From Streptomyces sp. NBC_01244 (GTDB lineage Bacteria; Actinomycetota; Actinomycetes; Streptomycetales; Streptomycetaceae): 64,000 bases of DNA. Location: the NCBI RefSeq assembly GCF_035987325.1, contig NZ_CP108488.1:2480001-2544000 (forward strand), written 5' to 3'. The notes beneath the pieces were generated by a model. The model worked only from the letters and a program-made list of their open reading frames with translations. It made no database searches and was not told the origin of the DNA. Below, piece after piece: positions 33,870 through 44,233 of the stretch; position 1 is the first letter of the stretch, and the number at the start of each line of letters is the position of its first letter. The translations under genes and the position numbers were made by a program.

Positions 33870-34667
33870 GTGTACCGCTTTGTGCTGACCCGGCAGTGGG
33901 TGTGCCTCACCCTCATCGGCCTCGCCCTGATCCCCGCGATGATCAAGCTGGGGTTCTGGCAGTTCCACCGTCATGAGCACCGTGTCGCGCAGAACGAGCT
34001 GATCGACGCGAACCTGCGGGCGAAGCCGGTCCCCATGACCGAGGTCACCTCCCCCGGCCACGTGGTCCCGCGCGCCGACTACTGGCGGGCCGTGACCGCC
34101 ACCGGTACGTACGACTCCGCGCACGAGGTCGTCGTGCGCATGCGCACCGACAACGACGACAAGGTCGGCTTCCACGTCCTCACCCCGCTGGTCCTGGCCG
34201 ACGGCCGGGTCGTGCTCGTCAACCGCGGCTGGGTCGCGGGCGGCGACGACCCGCGCGCCTACCCGCCGGTGCCGGCCGCGCCCACCGGCGAGGTCACGGT
34301 CACCGGGCGGCTGAAGGCCGACGAGACCAGCGGCGGCAGCGGCATCAAGGACCGCAAGGGCCTGCCGGACCGCCAGGTGATGCTGATCAACAGCGGCCGG
34401 CAGGCGAAGAACCTGGGCAAGCCCGTCCTCGGCGGTTACCTGGAACTCACCGCCCCGGTCCCGGCCGACGGCAAGCCCGAGGTGGTCGCCGAGCCCGATC
34501 ACGACTCGATCGGCCCGCACATGGCGTACGCCATCCAGTGGTGGCTGTTCACCTTCGCGGTGCCGGTGGGCTGGATCGTGCTCGTACGGCGCGAGAAGCG
34601 CGACCGCGAGGCGGCGGCCGCCGCCGGGACCGACGCTGCCGAGCGGGAGCCGGTGGCGACCGCGTAG
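33870..34667 (+). CDS. SURF1-family cytochrome oxidase assembly protein
   Basis: SURF1 proteins help assemble haem a3 into cytochrome c oxidase in the membrane. The 265-residue protein has the classic topology: one N-terminal helix (about residues 10-30), a periplasmic-type domain, and one C-terminal helix (about 220-240). The family signature LVNRGWV lies in the middle and GFWQFHRHE near residue 30. GTG at 33870 is chosen from the start of the conserved part; a GTG two codons earlier is possible. Confidence 0.9.
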   Translation: MYRFVLTRQWVCLTLIGLALIPAMIKLGFWQFHRHEHRVAQNELIDANLRAKPVPMTEVTSPGHVVPRADYWRAVTATGTYDSAHEVVVRMRTDNDDKVGFHVLTPLVLADGRVVLVNRGWVAGGDDPRAYPPVPAAPTGEVTVTGRLKADETSGGSGIKDRKGLPDRQVMLINSGRQAKNLGKPVLGGYLELTAPVPADGKPEVVAEPDHDSIGPHMAYAIQWWLFTFAVPVGWIVLVRREKRDREAAAAAGTDAAEREPVATA

Positions 34668-34676
34668 CGTGTCGGC

Positions 34677-35432
34677 ATGGATCTTGGACTGAAGGACCGT
34701 GTCTACGTCGTCACCGGCGCCACCAGGGGCCTCGGCTACGCTTCCGCCCGCGAACTGACCGCCGACGGCGCCAAGGTGGTGCTGACCGGCCGGGACGCGG
34801 GGCGCGCCGAGGCCGCCGCCAAGGCGCTGGGCCCGAACGCGGTCGGCGTGGCCGCCGACAACTCCGACCCCGGGGCCGCCTCCCGGCTCGTCGCCGCGGC
34901 CCGGGAGCACTTCGGCCGCCTCGACGGCATCCTCATCAGCGTCGGCGGCCCGGCGCCCGGTTCGGCGGCGGACAACACCGACGAGCAGTGGACGGCGGCC
35001 TTCGATTCGGTCTTCCTCGGCGCGGTCCGTCTCGCCCGGGCGGCGGCCGCGGAGCTCTCCGAAGGCGGGGTCATCGGCTTCGTCCTGTCGGGCTCCGTGC
35101 ACGAGCCGATCCCGGGACTCACCATCTCCAACGGCCTGCGCCCCGGCCTGGCCGGTTTCGCGAAGTCCCTCTCCGTGGAGCTGGGCCCGCGCGGCATCCG
35201 GGTGGTCGGCCTGCTGCCCGCCCGCATCGACACCGACCGGGTCCGCGAGCTCGACGCCCTGTCCGGGGACGCGGAGCTCGCCCGCGCCCGCAACGAGGCG
35301 GGGATCCCGCTGCGGCGGTACGGCACCCCGGAGGAGTTCGGCCGCTCGGCGGCGTTCCTGCTGTCCCCGGCGGCCTCCTACCTGACCGGCCTCATGCTCC
35401 CGGTGGACGGCGGCTCCCGGCACGGCTTCTGA
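34677..35432 (+). CDS. SDR-family protein lacking the YxxxK catalytic pair
   Basis: This 251-residue SDR-fold protein has a normal cofactor loop (TGATRGLG, residues 13-20), SVGG in place of NNAG, and the C-terminal LPVDGG. Where FabG has YAASK it has SNGLR, so the catalytic Tyr and Lys are replaced by Ser and Arg; the upstream Ser (SGS) remains. It may use altered chemistry or act without catalysis. It starts 9 bases after SURF1 and is likely in the same transcript. Confidence 0.85.
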   Translation: MDLGLKDRVYVVTGATRGLGYASARELTADGAKVVLTGRDAGRAEAAAKALGPNAVGVAADNSDPGAASRLVAAAREHFGRLDGILISVGGPAPGSAADNTDEQWTAAFDSVFLGAVRLARAAAAELSEGGVIGFVLSGSVHEPIPGLTISNGLRPGLAGFAKSLSVELGPRGIRVVGLLPARIDTDRVRELDALSGDAELARARNEAGIPLRRYGTPEEFGRSAAFLLSPAASYLTGLMLPVDGGSRHGF

Positions 35433-35453
35433 GCCGTCCGCCCCGGCTCCGCC

Positions 35454-36002
35454 TCACGTCACCCGCCGCGCCCGGCGGGGGGTGACGTACAGGCGGGCCT
35501 CCGTCGGGAGGGCCGGGAGCGCCGCCGAGGTGCGGGCCCGGCCCAGCACCGGGCCGGCGAGGGCCGCCAGTACGTCGGCCGGGACCGCGTGCGGCTCCAG
35601 CTCCAGAGCGACCCCCAGGGCCGGGGCCCCGCGCCGGCCCCGCAGCGTGACCCGGCACCGGGCGACTCCCTCCACGGCCTCCTGGACATCGGCCGCGACG
35701 GCCTCCTCCAGCGCCCGCCCGCGCAGCACCGCGAACGCGCCGTCCCCGGTGTCGACGAGCACCTCCGCGAGCCGGGCCCGCCGCAGTTGGGACAGCAGCC
35801 ACCACAACGCCAGCAGTACGCAGACCCCGAGGACGGCGAGCACCACCCACCAGGGCGCCGGCCAGCCCGGCCCGTGCGGCGCCAGCAGAGGGTCATGACG
35901 GCCCTCGAACGGCCCGGACGCGGTCAGCACCGACGCCCCCGCCGCCAGCAGGACCAGTCCGAGCAGCGCGAGCAGGACCCGGTTCACCGTCCCCAGCGTC
36001 AC
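35454..36002 (-). CDS. amaP: Alkaline-shock membrane anchor AmaP
   Basis: This 182-residue protein has two N-terminal membrane helices (about residues 7-27 and 49-70) followed by a soluble Asp23-like domain. It matches the AmaP type that tethers Asp23 proteins to the membrane in Gram-positives. Its GTGA/ATGA-type overlap with the DUF6286 gene (4 bases) places it last in the Asp23 operon. The role is inferred from staphylococcal work. Confidence 0.85.
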   Translation of the reverse strand: MTLGTVNRVLLALLGLVLLAAGASVLTASGPFEGRHDPLLAPHGPGWPAPWWVVLAVLGVCVLLALWWLLSQLRRARLAEVLVDTGDGAFAVLRGRALEEAVAADVQEAVEGVARCRVTLRGRRGAPALGVALELEPHAVPADVLAALAGPVLGRARTSAALPALPTEARLYVTPRRARRVT

Positions 36003-36529
36003 CGGCGGTTCACCCGCACCCTCGGGCGTACCTCGTGGGCCAGCCCCAGTTCGTCGACGCCGACGGCCAGCACCGCGTCCAGATCGGCCCGTACGTCGTC
36101 CAGTTCGCGGAAGTGGGACACGGCCCGGACCCCGATCCGGGCCCGGCCCACGCTGACCCGCACCGACCGCACCCCGGCCACCTCCATGACCCGGTCGCGC
36201 AGCACCTGAGCGGCGGCCTTGCGTTCCAGTCCGCCCCGGACCTCCGGGTGCCCCGAACCCATCGGGAGGATCCCGCGCAGGCCCGGGGCGAGTGCGTACA
36301 GCAGCAGCGCGGCCCCGGCCGCGGCCAGCAATCCGCCGCCGATCAGCACGCCGGGGTCGGCCGGGGTGTGCCGCTCCAGTGCCCGGGAGAGCTCGTCGCG
36401 CCAGCGCATGCCCGGGCGGTGGGCCCGTACCGCCGCCAGGTCGTACAGGAACAGCCCCGCGACCCCGAGCACGGCGAACGCCCCCACCGCGGCCGGGAAC
36501 CGCCGCGGCGACCGGAAGCGGGCGCTCAC
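35999..36529 (-). CDS. DUF6286 membrane protein of the Asp23 operon
   Basis: This 176-residue protein has two hydrophobic helices (about residues 12-32 and 62-85) and a C-terminal domain of about 80 residues resembling DUF6286. GTG at 36529 is chosen because it overlaps the preceding stop as GTGA; the longer ATG form adds only Arg-rich shadow sequence. It is found in actinobacterial Asp23 clusters; the function is unknown. Confidence 0.75.
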   Translation of the reverse strand: MSARFRSPRRFPAAVGAFAVLGVAGLFLYDLAAVRAHRPGMRWRDELSRALERHTPADPGVLIGGGLLAAAGAALLLYALAPGLRGILPMGSGHPEVRGGLERKAAAQVLRDRVMEVAGVRSVRVSVGRARIGVRAVSHFRELDDVRADLDAVLAVGVDELGLAHEVRPRVRVNRR

Positions 36530-36888
36530 CGGACCCGCCGGTCGCGCCCGGCGGCGGGCCGCGCGGGGCGCAGGTGCTCGATGTCCACGTCCACCTCGGG
36601 TACGGCCATCTCCGCGTACTCCTCGACGCGCTGGGCGACGTGGCGGCGTACGGCCGCGCACTGGGCGGCGAGGTCGGAGGGGTAGCGCAGCTCCAGGACC
36701 ACCCGTACGCGGGCGATGTCGTGGTGCACGGTGACGGTGGCGTGCGGCGGGGCCGCGTCCGGAGCGGGCCGGGTCAGCGCCTCCCGGGCGGCCTGGGCGG
36801 CGATCTTCGCCACGACCCGGTCGGCGATCCGGGTGGCTCCCCGCTCGGCGGCGGGCACCTGGGGCGGGGTGGGGCGGGGGGTGCTCAT
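36526..36888 (-). CDS. Asp23/Gls24 family protein (second copy)
   Basis: This 120-residue envelope-stress protein has the Asp23 pattern RIADRVVAKIAAQAA at the N-terminus and the later VTVHHDIARVRVVLEL strand region. It is shorter than the first Asp23 gene of the operon. Start and stop overlap both neighbours by 4 bases. It probably assembles with the AmaP and Asp23 proteins at the membrane; this is inferred. Confidence 0.83.
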   Translation of the reverse strand: MSTPRPTPPQVPAAERGATRIADRVVAKIAAQAAREALTRPAPDAAPPHATVTVHHDIARVRVVLELRYPSDLAAQCAAVRRHVAQRVEEYAEMAVPEVDVDIEHLRPARPAAGRDRRVR

Positions 36889-37121
36889 CGGTCCCGGTCC
36901 CGGTCCCGATCCCGGTCCCGACCTCGGTCGCGGTCTCGGTCCCCGGGGCGGCCCCGGGGGCGGAAGAAGTCCCCCGGTTCCAGGTCCCCGTCGAAGAACC
37001 GCCCCACGACGAAGCCGATGGCGCCGAGGGCGGCCACCAGCAGGAAGGCCCCGAAGCCGCCGAAGTACCCGGCGAACCCCAGTGCCATGCCGGCCACCAG
37101 GCCGACGACCGCCATGCTCAT
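36885..37121 (-). CDS. Small DUF2273-like membrane protein with Asp-Arg repeat tail
   Basis: This 78-residue protein has two Gly/Ala-rich helices (residues 4-20 and 24-42) and a polar stretch ending in a run of alternating Asp-Arg pairs. Small membrane proteins of DUF2273 type occupy this place in Asp23 operons. The tail is encoded by a hexanucleotide tract (36889-36942), so its length can change in frame. Confidence 0.75.
   Translation of the reverse strand: MSMAVVGLVAGMALGFAGYFGGFGAFLLVAALGAIGFVVGRFFDGDLEPGDFFRPRGRPGDRDRDRGRDRDRDRDRDR
36889..36942. repeat. Hexanucleotide tract encoding an Asp-Arg tail
   Basis: Nine consecutive 6-base units, mostly CGGTCC with single-base variants, encode the repeated Asp-Arg tail on the minus strand. 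Gain or loss of a unit would preserve frame. The tract also supplies the ribosome-site region of the next gene (start 36888). Confidence 0.85.
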
Positions 37122-37131
37122 GCGGACTCCT

Positions 37132-37569
37132 CTACTGCAGTCGGGACTCCGGCTCCTCGTCGTCCTCGTCCGGCAGCTTGACGTCGCTGACCGCGATGTT
37201 GACCTCCACGACCTCGAGGCCGGTCATCCGCTCCACCGCCGAGACGACGTTCTCACGGACGGCCCGGGCCACGTCCCGGATCGACACGCCGTAATCCACG
37301 ACGATCTCCAGGTCGAGGGCGGTCTGCACCTCGCCGACCTCCGCCTTCACGCCCCGGCTGACGGTGGACTTGGCCCCGCCGGGGACGCGGTCGCGGACGG
37401 CGCCGAAGGTACGGGAGAGGCCGCTGCCGCTGCCCATGGCGTGAACGCCGACCACCTCGCGGGCGGCCAGGCCGGCGATCTTCTCGACCACGCCGTCGGC
37501 GATGCTCGTCCTCCCGCGGTCGGCGGGGGGCTTGGCGGCGTTGCCGCCTGTGGCGGCGGATTCGGTCAT
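37132..37569 (-). CDS. Asp23/Gls24 family envelope stress protein (first copy)
   Basis: This 145-residue Asp23 protein begins with a short Ala/Pro-rich head, then the family core SIADGVVEKIAGLAAREVVG. It continues through the VVDYGVSIRDVARAVRENV segment and ends with an acidic tail. ATG at 37569 has GAAGGGA upstream; a longer in-frame ORF is only intergenic repeat sequence. It is the first gene of a five-gene leftward operon with spacings of 10 bases and then 4-base overlaps. Confidence 0.88.
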   Translation of the reverse strand: MTESAATGGNAAKPPADRGRTSIADGVVEKIAGLAAREVVGVHAMGSGSGLSRTFGAVRDRVPGGAKSTVSRGVKAEVGEVQTALDLEIVVDYGVSIRDVARAVRENVVSAVERMTGLEVVEVNIAVSDVKLPDEDDEEPESRLQ

Positions 37570-37670
37570 GGCGGATCCCTTCGCACGGTGGGCTCCCGAC
37601 CACGGTAAGTCGGGACCGGTTCCGCTGCCCGTCCCGACGCGGCTGCGGGTGGTCGGCCCCGCGGGGCGAA

Positions 37671-37826
37671 GTCCCCTACCCGCCCTTCCACCGTTCCCCG
37701 GGCTCCGCCCGGACCCGCGCCTCAAACGCCGGCGGGGCTGGATACATCCAGCCCCGCCGGCGTTTGAGGCGATCTTTTCAGCCCCTCCGGCGTTTGAGGA
37801 GCGGGGGTCCGGGGGCTGGTCCCCGG
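37671..37826. repeat. Palindromic intergenic element, copy A
   Basis: The core is a perfect 25-bp inverted repeat (37719-37743 with 37746-37770) beginning GCCTCAAACGCCGG, with a 2-base loop. An extra right half-arm follows (to 37799). Outer modules such as GTCCCCTACCCGCC and CCGTTCCCCGGG flank it and recur in copy B. It lies between the enoyl-CoA hydratase stop and the asp23 promoter and could terminate transcription. Confidence 0.88.
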
Positions 37827-37840
37827 CAGCGGCGGCGCGG

Positions 37841-38620
37841 CTAGTCCGAGAGGCCGGCCAGATCGCGCAGGCGGCGGGCCTGGGCGGCACGCTCGGCGGC
37901 GCGCTGGTCCTCGTAAGGGCGCGACACCGCACCGCGAAGCAGCGCCTTCGTCTCGATCACCGCATCGCGCGGCGGAGCCAGCAGCGCGGTGGTGAGGTCC
38001 TGGACGGCCGCGTCGAGTTCGCCCGCGGGGACGACCAGGTTCGCGAGGCCGATCCGTTCCGCCTCCTCGGCTTGGACGAAGCGGCCCGTCGCGCAGATTT
38101 CGAGCGCGCGGGCATAGCCGACCGCCGAGGTCAGCGGCTGGGTGCCGCCGAGGTCGGGCACCAGGCCCAGCCCGGTCTCGCGCATGGCGAACTGCACGTC
38201 GTCCGCGACGACGCGCAGATCGCACGCGAGGGCAAGCTGGAAACCGGCACCGATCGCGTGCCCCTGAACGGCGGCGACGGAGATGATGTCGTTGCGCCGC
38301 CACCAGGTGAACGCCTCCTGGTACTCGGCGATGGTGGAGTCGAGCAGTTCCTCCGAACCGCGCGCCAGGTCAAGGAAGGACGGCTCACCCTCGAAGCCTT
38401 CGGGGGTGAATGCCTGCCGGTCGAGCCCTGCGGAGAAGGACTGCCCTTCGCCACGCAGCACGACGACCCGGACGGTGCCCGGCAACGACCTTCCAGCCTC
38501 CGTCAACGCCCGCCAGAGCGCGGGGGATTGAGCGTTTCGTTTGGCCGGATTGGTCAGTGTCACCGTGGCGACCGTGTCGTCGACGGTGAGCCGTACGCCG
38601 TCCTTGTCGAGCAGAGCCAT
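37841..38620 (-). CDS. Enoyl-CoA hydratase/isomerase family protein
   Basis: This 259-residue crotonase-fold protein has the oxyanion-hole segments GEGQSFSAGLD near residue 60 and GHAIGAGFQLALACDLR near residue 120. The usual catalytic Glu positions are in METGLGLVPDLGG-type sequence. ATG at 38620 has GGAGG 8 bases upstream. It probably acts in fatty acid or related acyl-CoA breakdown; substrate unknown. Confidence 0.9.
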   Translation of the reverse strand: MALLDKDGVRLTVDDTVATVTLTNPAKRNAQSPALWRALTEAGRSLPGTVRVVVLRGEGQSFSAGLDRQAFTPEGFEGEPSFLDLARGSEELLDSTIAEYQEAFTWWRRNDIISVAAVQGHAIGAGFQLALACDLRVVADDVQFAMRETGLGLVPDLGGTQPLTSAVGYARALEICATGRFVQAEEAERIGLANLVVPAGELDAAVQDLTTALLAPPRDAVIETKALLRGAVSRPYEDQRAAERAAQARRLRDLAGLSD

Positions 38621-38798
38621 CTGTGTGCCTCCGGTGGTTGTGCCGTCGTTCGGCCGCGATCTCGGCCTAAGTGACTGCACAGTAACCACCCAGTCGGCCA
38701 TGGAGCCGACCGGGGGGTCACCGAAGGACGGTGGAAGTGGAACTGGAACCGTGAAGCTGAATACGGAAGAACCGTTGGAACCAAGGGGAACCAAATGG

Positions 38799-39020
38799 TC
38801 AGGCCGTAGCCGCCTTCTTGCCGCGCGTCGCGCCTCCGCGACCACGCAGCGTGACTCCGGACTCGCTGAGCATCCGATGGACGAATCCGTAGGACCGGCC
38901 AGTCGATTCGGCCAGCGCCCGGATACTCGCACCGGAGTCGTACTGCTTCTTCAGGTCTGCCGCGAGCTTGTCGCGCGCGGCGCCGGTTACCCGGCTGCCC
39001 TTCTTCAGAGTTTCGGCCAC
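38799..39020 (-). CDS. Small helix-turn-helix DNA-binding protein
   Basis: This 73-residue basic protein has a helix-turn-helix in SGASIRALAESTGRSYGFVH (about residues 28-47) and a Lys/Arg-rich tail (RGRGGATRGKK). GTG at 39020 is supported by GGAGG 8 bases upstream. Near-identical short HTH proteins are conserved in streptomycetes; targets are unknown. Its size suggests a nucleoid-associated or global role rather than a dedicated repressor. Confidence 0.8.
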   Translation of the reverse strand: MAETLKKGSRVTGAARDKLAADLKKQYDSGASIRALAESTGRSYGFVHRMLSESGVTLRGRGGATRGKKAATA

Positions 39021-39372
39021 CCGTGCCTCCTCATGGGAAGTGCGCTCTGGACTTCTCATGATCACCCCTCCCCGGCTTCCTGGCCACCCATTCAGCAAGG
39101 TCGGTGGTACGGCATTTCTTCAGCCGTGGACACCCGAGCAGAACGGAATCTCCTCTTCCGCTGCATGACCTCCGTCACATTTCCACTCGGCCGGTATGAA
39201 TCACCAGGTCAGGGGCCGGAACGGGAAAACGGAAGGCCCCGGCGGCATCGGTGAGGATGCGCAGCCGGGGCCTTCGTCGAGCGCGGAACGGTATGAGACC
39301 GTCTCACTCAGATGATGGATCACGTCTGAGCCGAATGATCCATAAGCAAAGGATCACGGAAGCGGAAGCGCC
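39021..39372. other. Intergenic region between HTH gene and ABC-F gene
   Basis: This 352-base stretch holds the promoter of the leftward HTH gene and the terminator of the ABC-F gene (listed separately). A loose CTCAGA...TCTGAG inverted repeat lies near 39310. I see no further gene. Confidence 0.5.
39232..39275. terminator. Hairpin terminator after the ABC-F gene
   Basis: Perfect 12-bp arms, GAAGGCCCCGGC (39232-39243) and its complement (39264-39275), enclose a 20-base loop downstream of the leftward ABC-F stop. Confidence 0.7.
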
Positions 39373-40971
<1,599 letters not shown>

Positions 40972-41258
40972 GGAAATACTCCAGGGCGGGTCGGGACGGC
41001 GGAAGGGGGGCAGGACGCGAAGCTTCTACGCCGCTAATCCGCGAGGAGATTTGCCATGGGAGTCATTCTACCGGGGGTGCGCAACTACTTTCGGGCCCGC
41101 CCGCCCCTCCGGGGACCGGCCCCGCCCTCACCCGTGCGTCCCCCGTTCGGCCCAGGGAACACGCCTCCCGGCCGGGGGGCGTATGAGGATGAACGGGTTG
41201 ATACTCGCCGCAGGGGCGTACTCGTACCCCCCTTGGTAGGAATGGAGGGCGGTGCGGG

Positions 41259-42149
41259 ATGCAGTTCGACGACAACGCCAATCTGGACACTTCCGAGGTC
41301 AAGGACGTACGCGGCAGCCGCATCCCGGGCGGGAAGGCCACGATCGGTGGCGGCATCATCGGTTTCATCGCGCTGATCATGGGCTTGCTGTTCGGGGTGG
41401 GCCCGGAGCAGCTGGGCCTGTCCGACGGAAGCCCCGAGCCCGCGTCGACCTCCTCCTCCGCCGCCCAGGTGCAGCAGAGCTGCAAGACGGGCGCGGACGC
41501 GAACGCCAAGGAGGACTGCCGGCTGGTGGCGGTGATCAACAGCACCCAGGACTTCTGGAAGCAGGAGTTCGCCAGGCGCGGCGCCCAGTACACCCCGGCG
41601 CAGACGGTGTTCTTCACCGGCAAGGTGGGCACCGCCTGCGGGGCGGCCACCTCGGCGGTCGGCCCGTTCTACTGCCCCGGTGACCGGCAGGTCTATCTGG
41701 ACCTCGGCTTCTTCAACGAGCTCCGGACCAAGTTCGGCGCGAGCGGCGGCCCCTTCGCCCAGGCGTACGTGGTGGCCCACGAGTACGGCCACCACATCCA
41801 GAACCTGACCGGCACCCTGCAGAAGGCCCAGGACGGCCGGCAGGGCGCGAGCAGCAACGCGGTACGGGTCGAGCTGCAGGCCGACTGCTACGCCGGGGTC
41901 TGGGCCCACAACGCGACGAAGACCCCGGACGAGTCCACGGGCAAGCCCCTGATCACCACCCTCACCGACGAGGACATCAAGGACGGCCTCGACGCGGCGG
42001 CCGCGGTCGGCGACGACCGGATCCAGGAGAAGTTCCAGGGCCGGGTGACCCCGGAGTCCTGGACGCACGGCTCGGCCGAGCAGCGCCAGCAGTGGTTCTA
42101 CCAGGGCTACCGCACGGGCGACATGGCCCAGTGCAACACCTTCCGCTGA
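41259..42149 (+). CDS. Neutral zinc metallopeptidase (YpfJ family)
   Basis: This 296-residue protein has a cytosolic head, one membrane helix (about residues 29-48) and an extracellular domain. The metalloprotease-like HEYGHH motif lies at 174-179 and further acidic ligands in [14 protein letters not shown]. Four cysteines may form disulfides. ATG at 41259 is supported by the conserved [10 protein letters not shown] start. Family members are predicted membrane-anchored proteases; substrates are unknown. Confidence 0.9.
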   Translation: MQFDDNANLDTSEVKDVRGSRIPGGKATIGGGIIGFIALIMGLLFGVGPEQLGLSDGSPEPASTSSSAAQVQQSCKTGADANAKEDCRLVAVINSTQDFWKQEFARRGAQYTPAQTVFFTGKVGTACGAATSAVGPFYCPGDRQVYLDLGFFNELRTKFGASGGPFAQAYVVAHEYGHHIQNLTGTLQKAQDGRQGASSNAVRVELQADCYAGVWAHNATKTPDESTGKPLITTLTDEDIKDGLDAAAAVGDDRIQEKFQGRVTPESWTHGSAEQRQQWFYQGYRTGDMAQCNTFR

Positions 42150-42219
42150 CTTCTCACGACGCCTGTCATGCTGTGACGTGGCTCACTGTCCACCCGCGGT
42201 ACGAGAGGGAGTGGTCGTC

Positions 42220-42615
42220 ATGGCAGGCGTTCCGTCCATCTGCCCGACCCTGCTGTACACCGATGCCAAGGCCGCCATCCACCTGCTCACGGAAGCCTTC
42301 GGCTTCACCCAGGTCGCGGCCTACGAGGGCGATGACGGCGCGGTGGTGCACGCCGAGCTGTCCTACGGGAACGGCATGGTGATGCTCGGCAGCAAGGGCA
42401 CCGGCAGCGCCTTCGACAAGGCGATGGCGACGGCCGGCCCGACCGGGGTCTACGTGCGCGTCGACGACGTGGACGCCCACCACCGCCGGGCCGTCGAGCA
42501 CGGTGTGGAGATCCTGATGGAGCCGACCGACCAGGACTACGGCTCGCGGGACTACATGGCCCGCGACGCCGAGGGCAACGTGTGGAGCTTCGGGACGTAC
42601 GCGCCGCAGGTCTGA
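42220..42615 (+). CDS. VOC (glyoxalase/bleomycin resistance) superfamily protein
   Basis: This 131-residue protein shows a two-module vicinal-oxygen-chelate fold: PTLLYTDAKAAIHLLTEAFGF in the first module and YVRVDDVDAHHRRA then YMARDAEGNVWSFGTY in the second. The last segment is typical of PhnB-like members. ATG at 42220 has GAGAGGGAG 8 bases upstream. Catalytic metal ligands cannot be assigned with confidence, so function is open. Confidence 0.87.
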   Translation: MAGVPSICPTLLYTDAKAAIHLLTEAFGFTQVAAYEGDDGAVVHAELSYGNGMVMLGSKGTGSAFDKAMATAGPTGVYVRVDDVDAHHRRAVEHGVEILMEPTDQDYGSRDYMARDAEGNVWSFGTYAPQV

Positions 42616-42617
42616 GA

Positions 42618-42647
42618 CCCGCGGCGCGCACGCGCTCCCGCCGCGGG
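42618..42647. terminator. Short hairpin between convergent VOC and unknown genes
   Basis: CCCGCGGC (42618-42625) pairs with GCCGCGGG (42640-42647) across a 14-base loop between the two stops. It is short, so only a candidate. Confidence 0.4.
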
Positions 42648-42652
42648 CGGCG

Positions 42653-44080
42653 CTACACGCCGCCGGTGTGCACCTGGAAGGCGGCCCGGCGCACCGCCTT
42701 GGCCAGGGCCGGGTCGGGATGGGCGGCGGCCAGCGCGACCAGCACCTGCACCGTGCGGGGGTGCCCGACCGCGCGGACCTCGTCGAGCAGCCGCGGGACC
42801 GTGGTCCGCACCGCCGAGTCCAGGTGGCGGGCCAGCAGCTCGGCTTCGCCGTGGTCGGCGATGGCGGCCGCGGTGTCCACCCAGAGCCAGGTCTGCTCCT
42901 CGGCGGTGAGCACGTCCTGCGCCTCGTCGGGGTCGACCCCGTCGTGCTCGGCGAGCCAGAGCAGGGCGTAGGGGCGCAGCGCGGCCTCCCGGGAGGCCGC
43001 CCGCACCTCCGGTTCGGCGGGGGCTCCGACCACGCGCAGGGCTTCGAAGGCGAGCCCGCGCAGCAGGGCGTCCTCGCCGCGCGCTGCGTGCAGCAGCTCG
43101 GAGACCGCGTGGCCGACGGGCCGGGCGGCGAGCCAGGCCTGGTATTCGGCGCGGGCCGGGCCGGGGGTGAGCCGCGCGCAGCCGTGGAGCATGGCGGCGG
43201 CGGACTGTTCGATGTTCCCGGCGGGGCTCTGCGCGGCGACGCAGATCTGCTCCAGCTTGACCCAGACGGCCCAGCTCCCGAGCGGGGTGAGGGTGGCCCG
43301 GGCGGGGCCGAGGGTGACGGCGTCCACGGCGGCGAGCCCGCCGAGCGCCCAGCGCAGCAGCCGGGCGAGCGGGACGGGCGGCGCGGCCGGCACGGGACCG
43401 GCGTGCGGGGTCCCGGTGGCCTGCGCCGTGGACTCGTAGGGGACCTCGCACCGCTCGTCGCGCAGTTCGGCGACGCGCTGTCCGAGCAGGTCCAGCAGAT
43501 CGGGGACGGTCACGGGACCGGCGGAGAGCTGGAGCAGAGAGAGCAGCTGGGGCATGGCCTCGACCACCTCGGCGACGGCCGCGGGGGCGATGTCGGCGGG
43601 GGCCGGGTGGACCAGCGACCAGGCGTCGAAGAGGGCGACCCAGCCGCGCAGGACGGCGGTGTCGTCCCGGTTCCAGGCGCGCAGGCGCCAGCCCGGGCGG
43701 GCGTGTCCGCCGTGCATCTCGATCAGGCCGGCGAGCCGGGCGCGGTCCCAGCCGACCCGGATCTGGCCCGGCGTCAGGCTCAGCTGGGCGGCGGCGCGTT
43801 CGGCTTCGGCGGCGGGCAGGGCGCCCGCCGGGGCGGGCCCGGCGCCGTCCGCCACGCCGAGGTGGAGCTCGGCCCAGCGGGCGAGCCGTACCGCGTCGGC
43901 GAGGGAGGCGCGGGCCCTGTTCGCCAGGTCGGCCGTGGCGGGCGTGCCCGCCGGAGGCCGCGGGGCGGTCCGGGTGCGCCGGTCGGTCACCGCCTTGCGG
44001 GCCGTGGCCACGGACCGCGGGGCGACGAGTCGGAGTCTGGAGTCGCGAGCCAACTGCTCATCAGGCTTTCGGGACGTCAC
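42653..44080 (-). CDS. Conserved hypothetical protein, Ala/Leu-rich
   Basis: This 475-residue protein is soluble, Ala/Leu-rich and mostly helical, with no signal peptide or membrane helix. A segment near residues 95-140 (LSLTPGQIRVGWDRARLAGL) looks like a winged-helix or recognition helix. The C-terminal 150 residues look like helical HEAT-type repeats. I do not recognise a named family. GTG at 44080 begins VTSRKPDEQLARDSRLRLV; the longer ATG form has no support. No partner gene is evident. Confidence 0.7.
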   Translation of the reverse strand: MTSRKPDEQLARDSRLRLVAPRSVATARKAVTDRRTRTAPRPPAGTPATADLANRARASLADAVRLARWAELHLGVADGAGPAPAGALPAAEAERAAAQLSLTPGQIRVGWDRARLAGLIEMHGGHARPGWRLRAWNRDDTAVLRGWVALFDAWSLVHPAPADIAPAAVAEVVEAMPQLLSLLQLSAGPVTVPDLLDLLGQRVAELRDERCEVPYESTAQATGTPHAGPVPAAPPVPLARLLRWALGGLAAVDAVTLGPARATLTPLGSWAVWVKLEQICVAAQSPAGNIEQSAAAMLHGCARLTPGPARAEYQAWLAARPVGHAVSELLHAARGEDALLRGLAFEALRVVGAPAEPEVRAASREAALRPYALLWLAEHDGVDPDEAQDVLTAEEQTWLWVDTAAAIADHGEAELLARHLDSAVRTTVPRLLDEVRAVGHPRTVQVLVALAAAHPDPALAKAVRRAAFQVHTGGV

Positions 44081-44233
44081 GTGAGCAGTCTCGCCCGTCA
44101 CTGGCCGAAAGCCCAAACGGAACCAGCCATTGCCACAAGGCCTCGCATGGACAGAACGGGACAACCCACCCTCCCTGCCCCGTCCGCCCCGCAGTCTTCG
44201 GACAACTCGTCCGACGGTCCGTCAACCGGTCCT

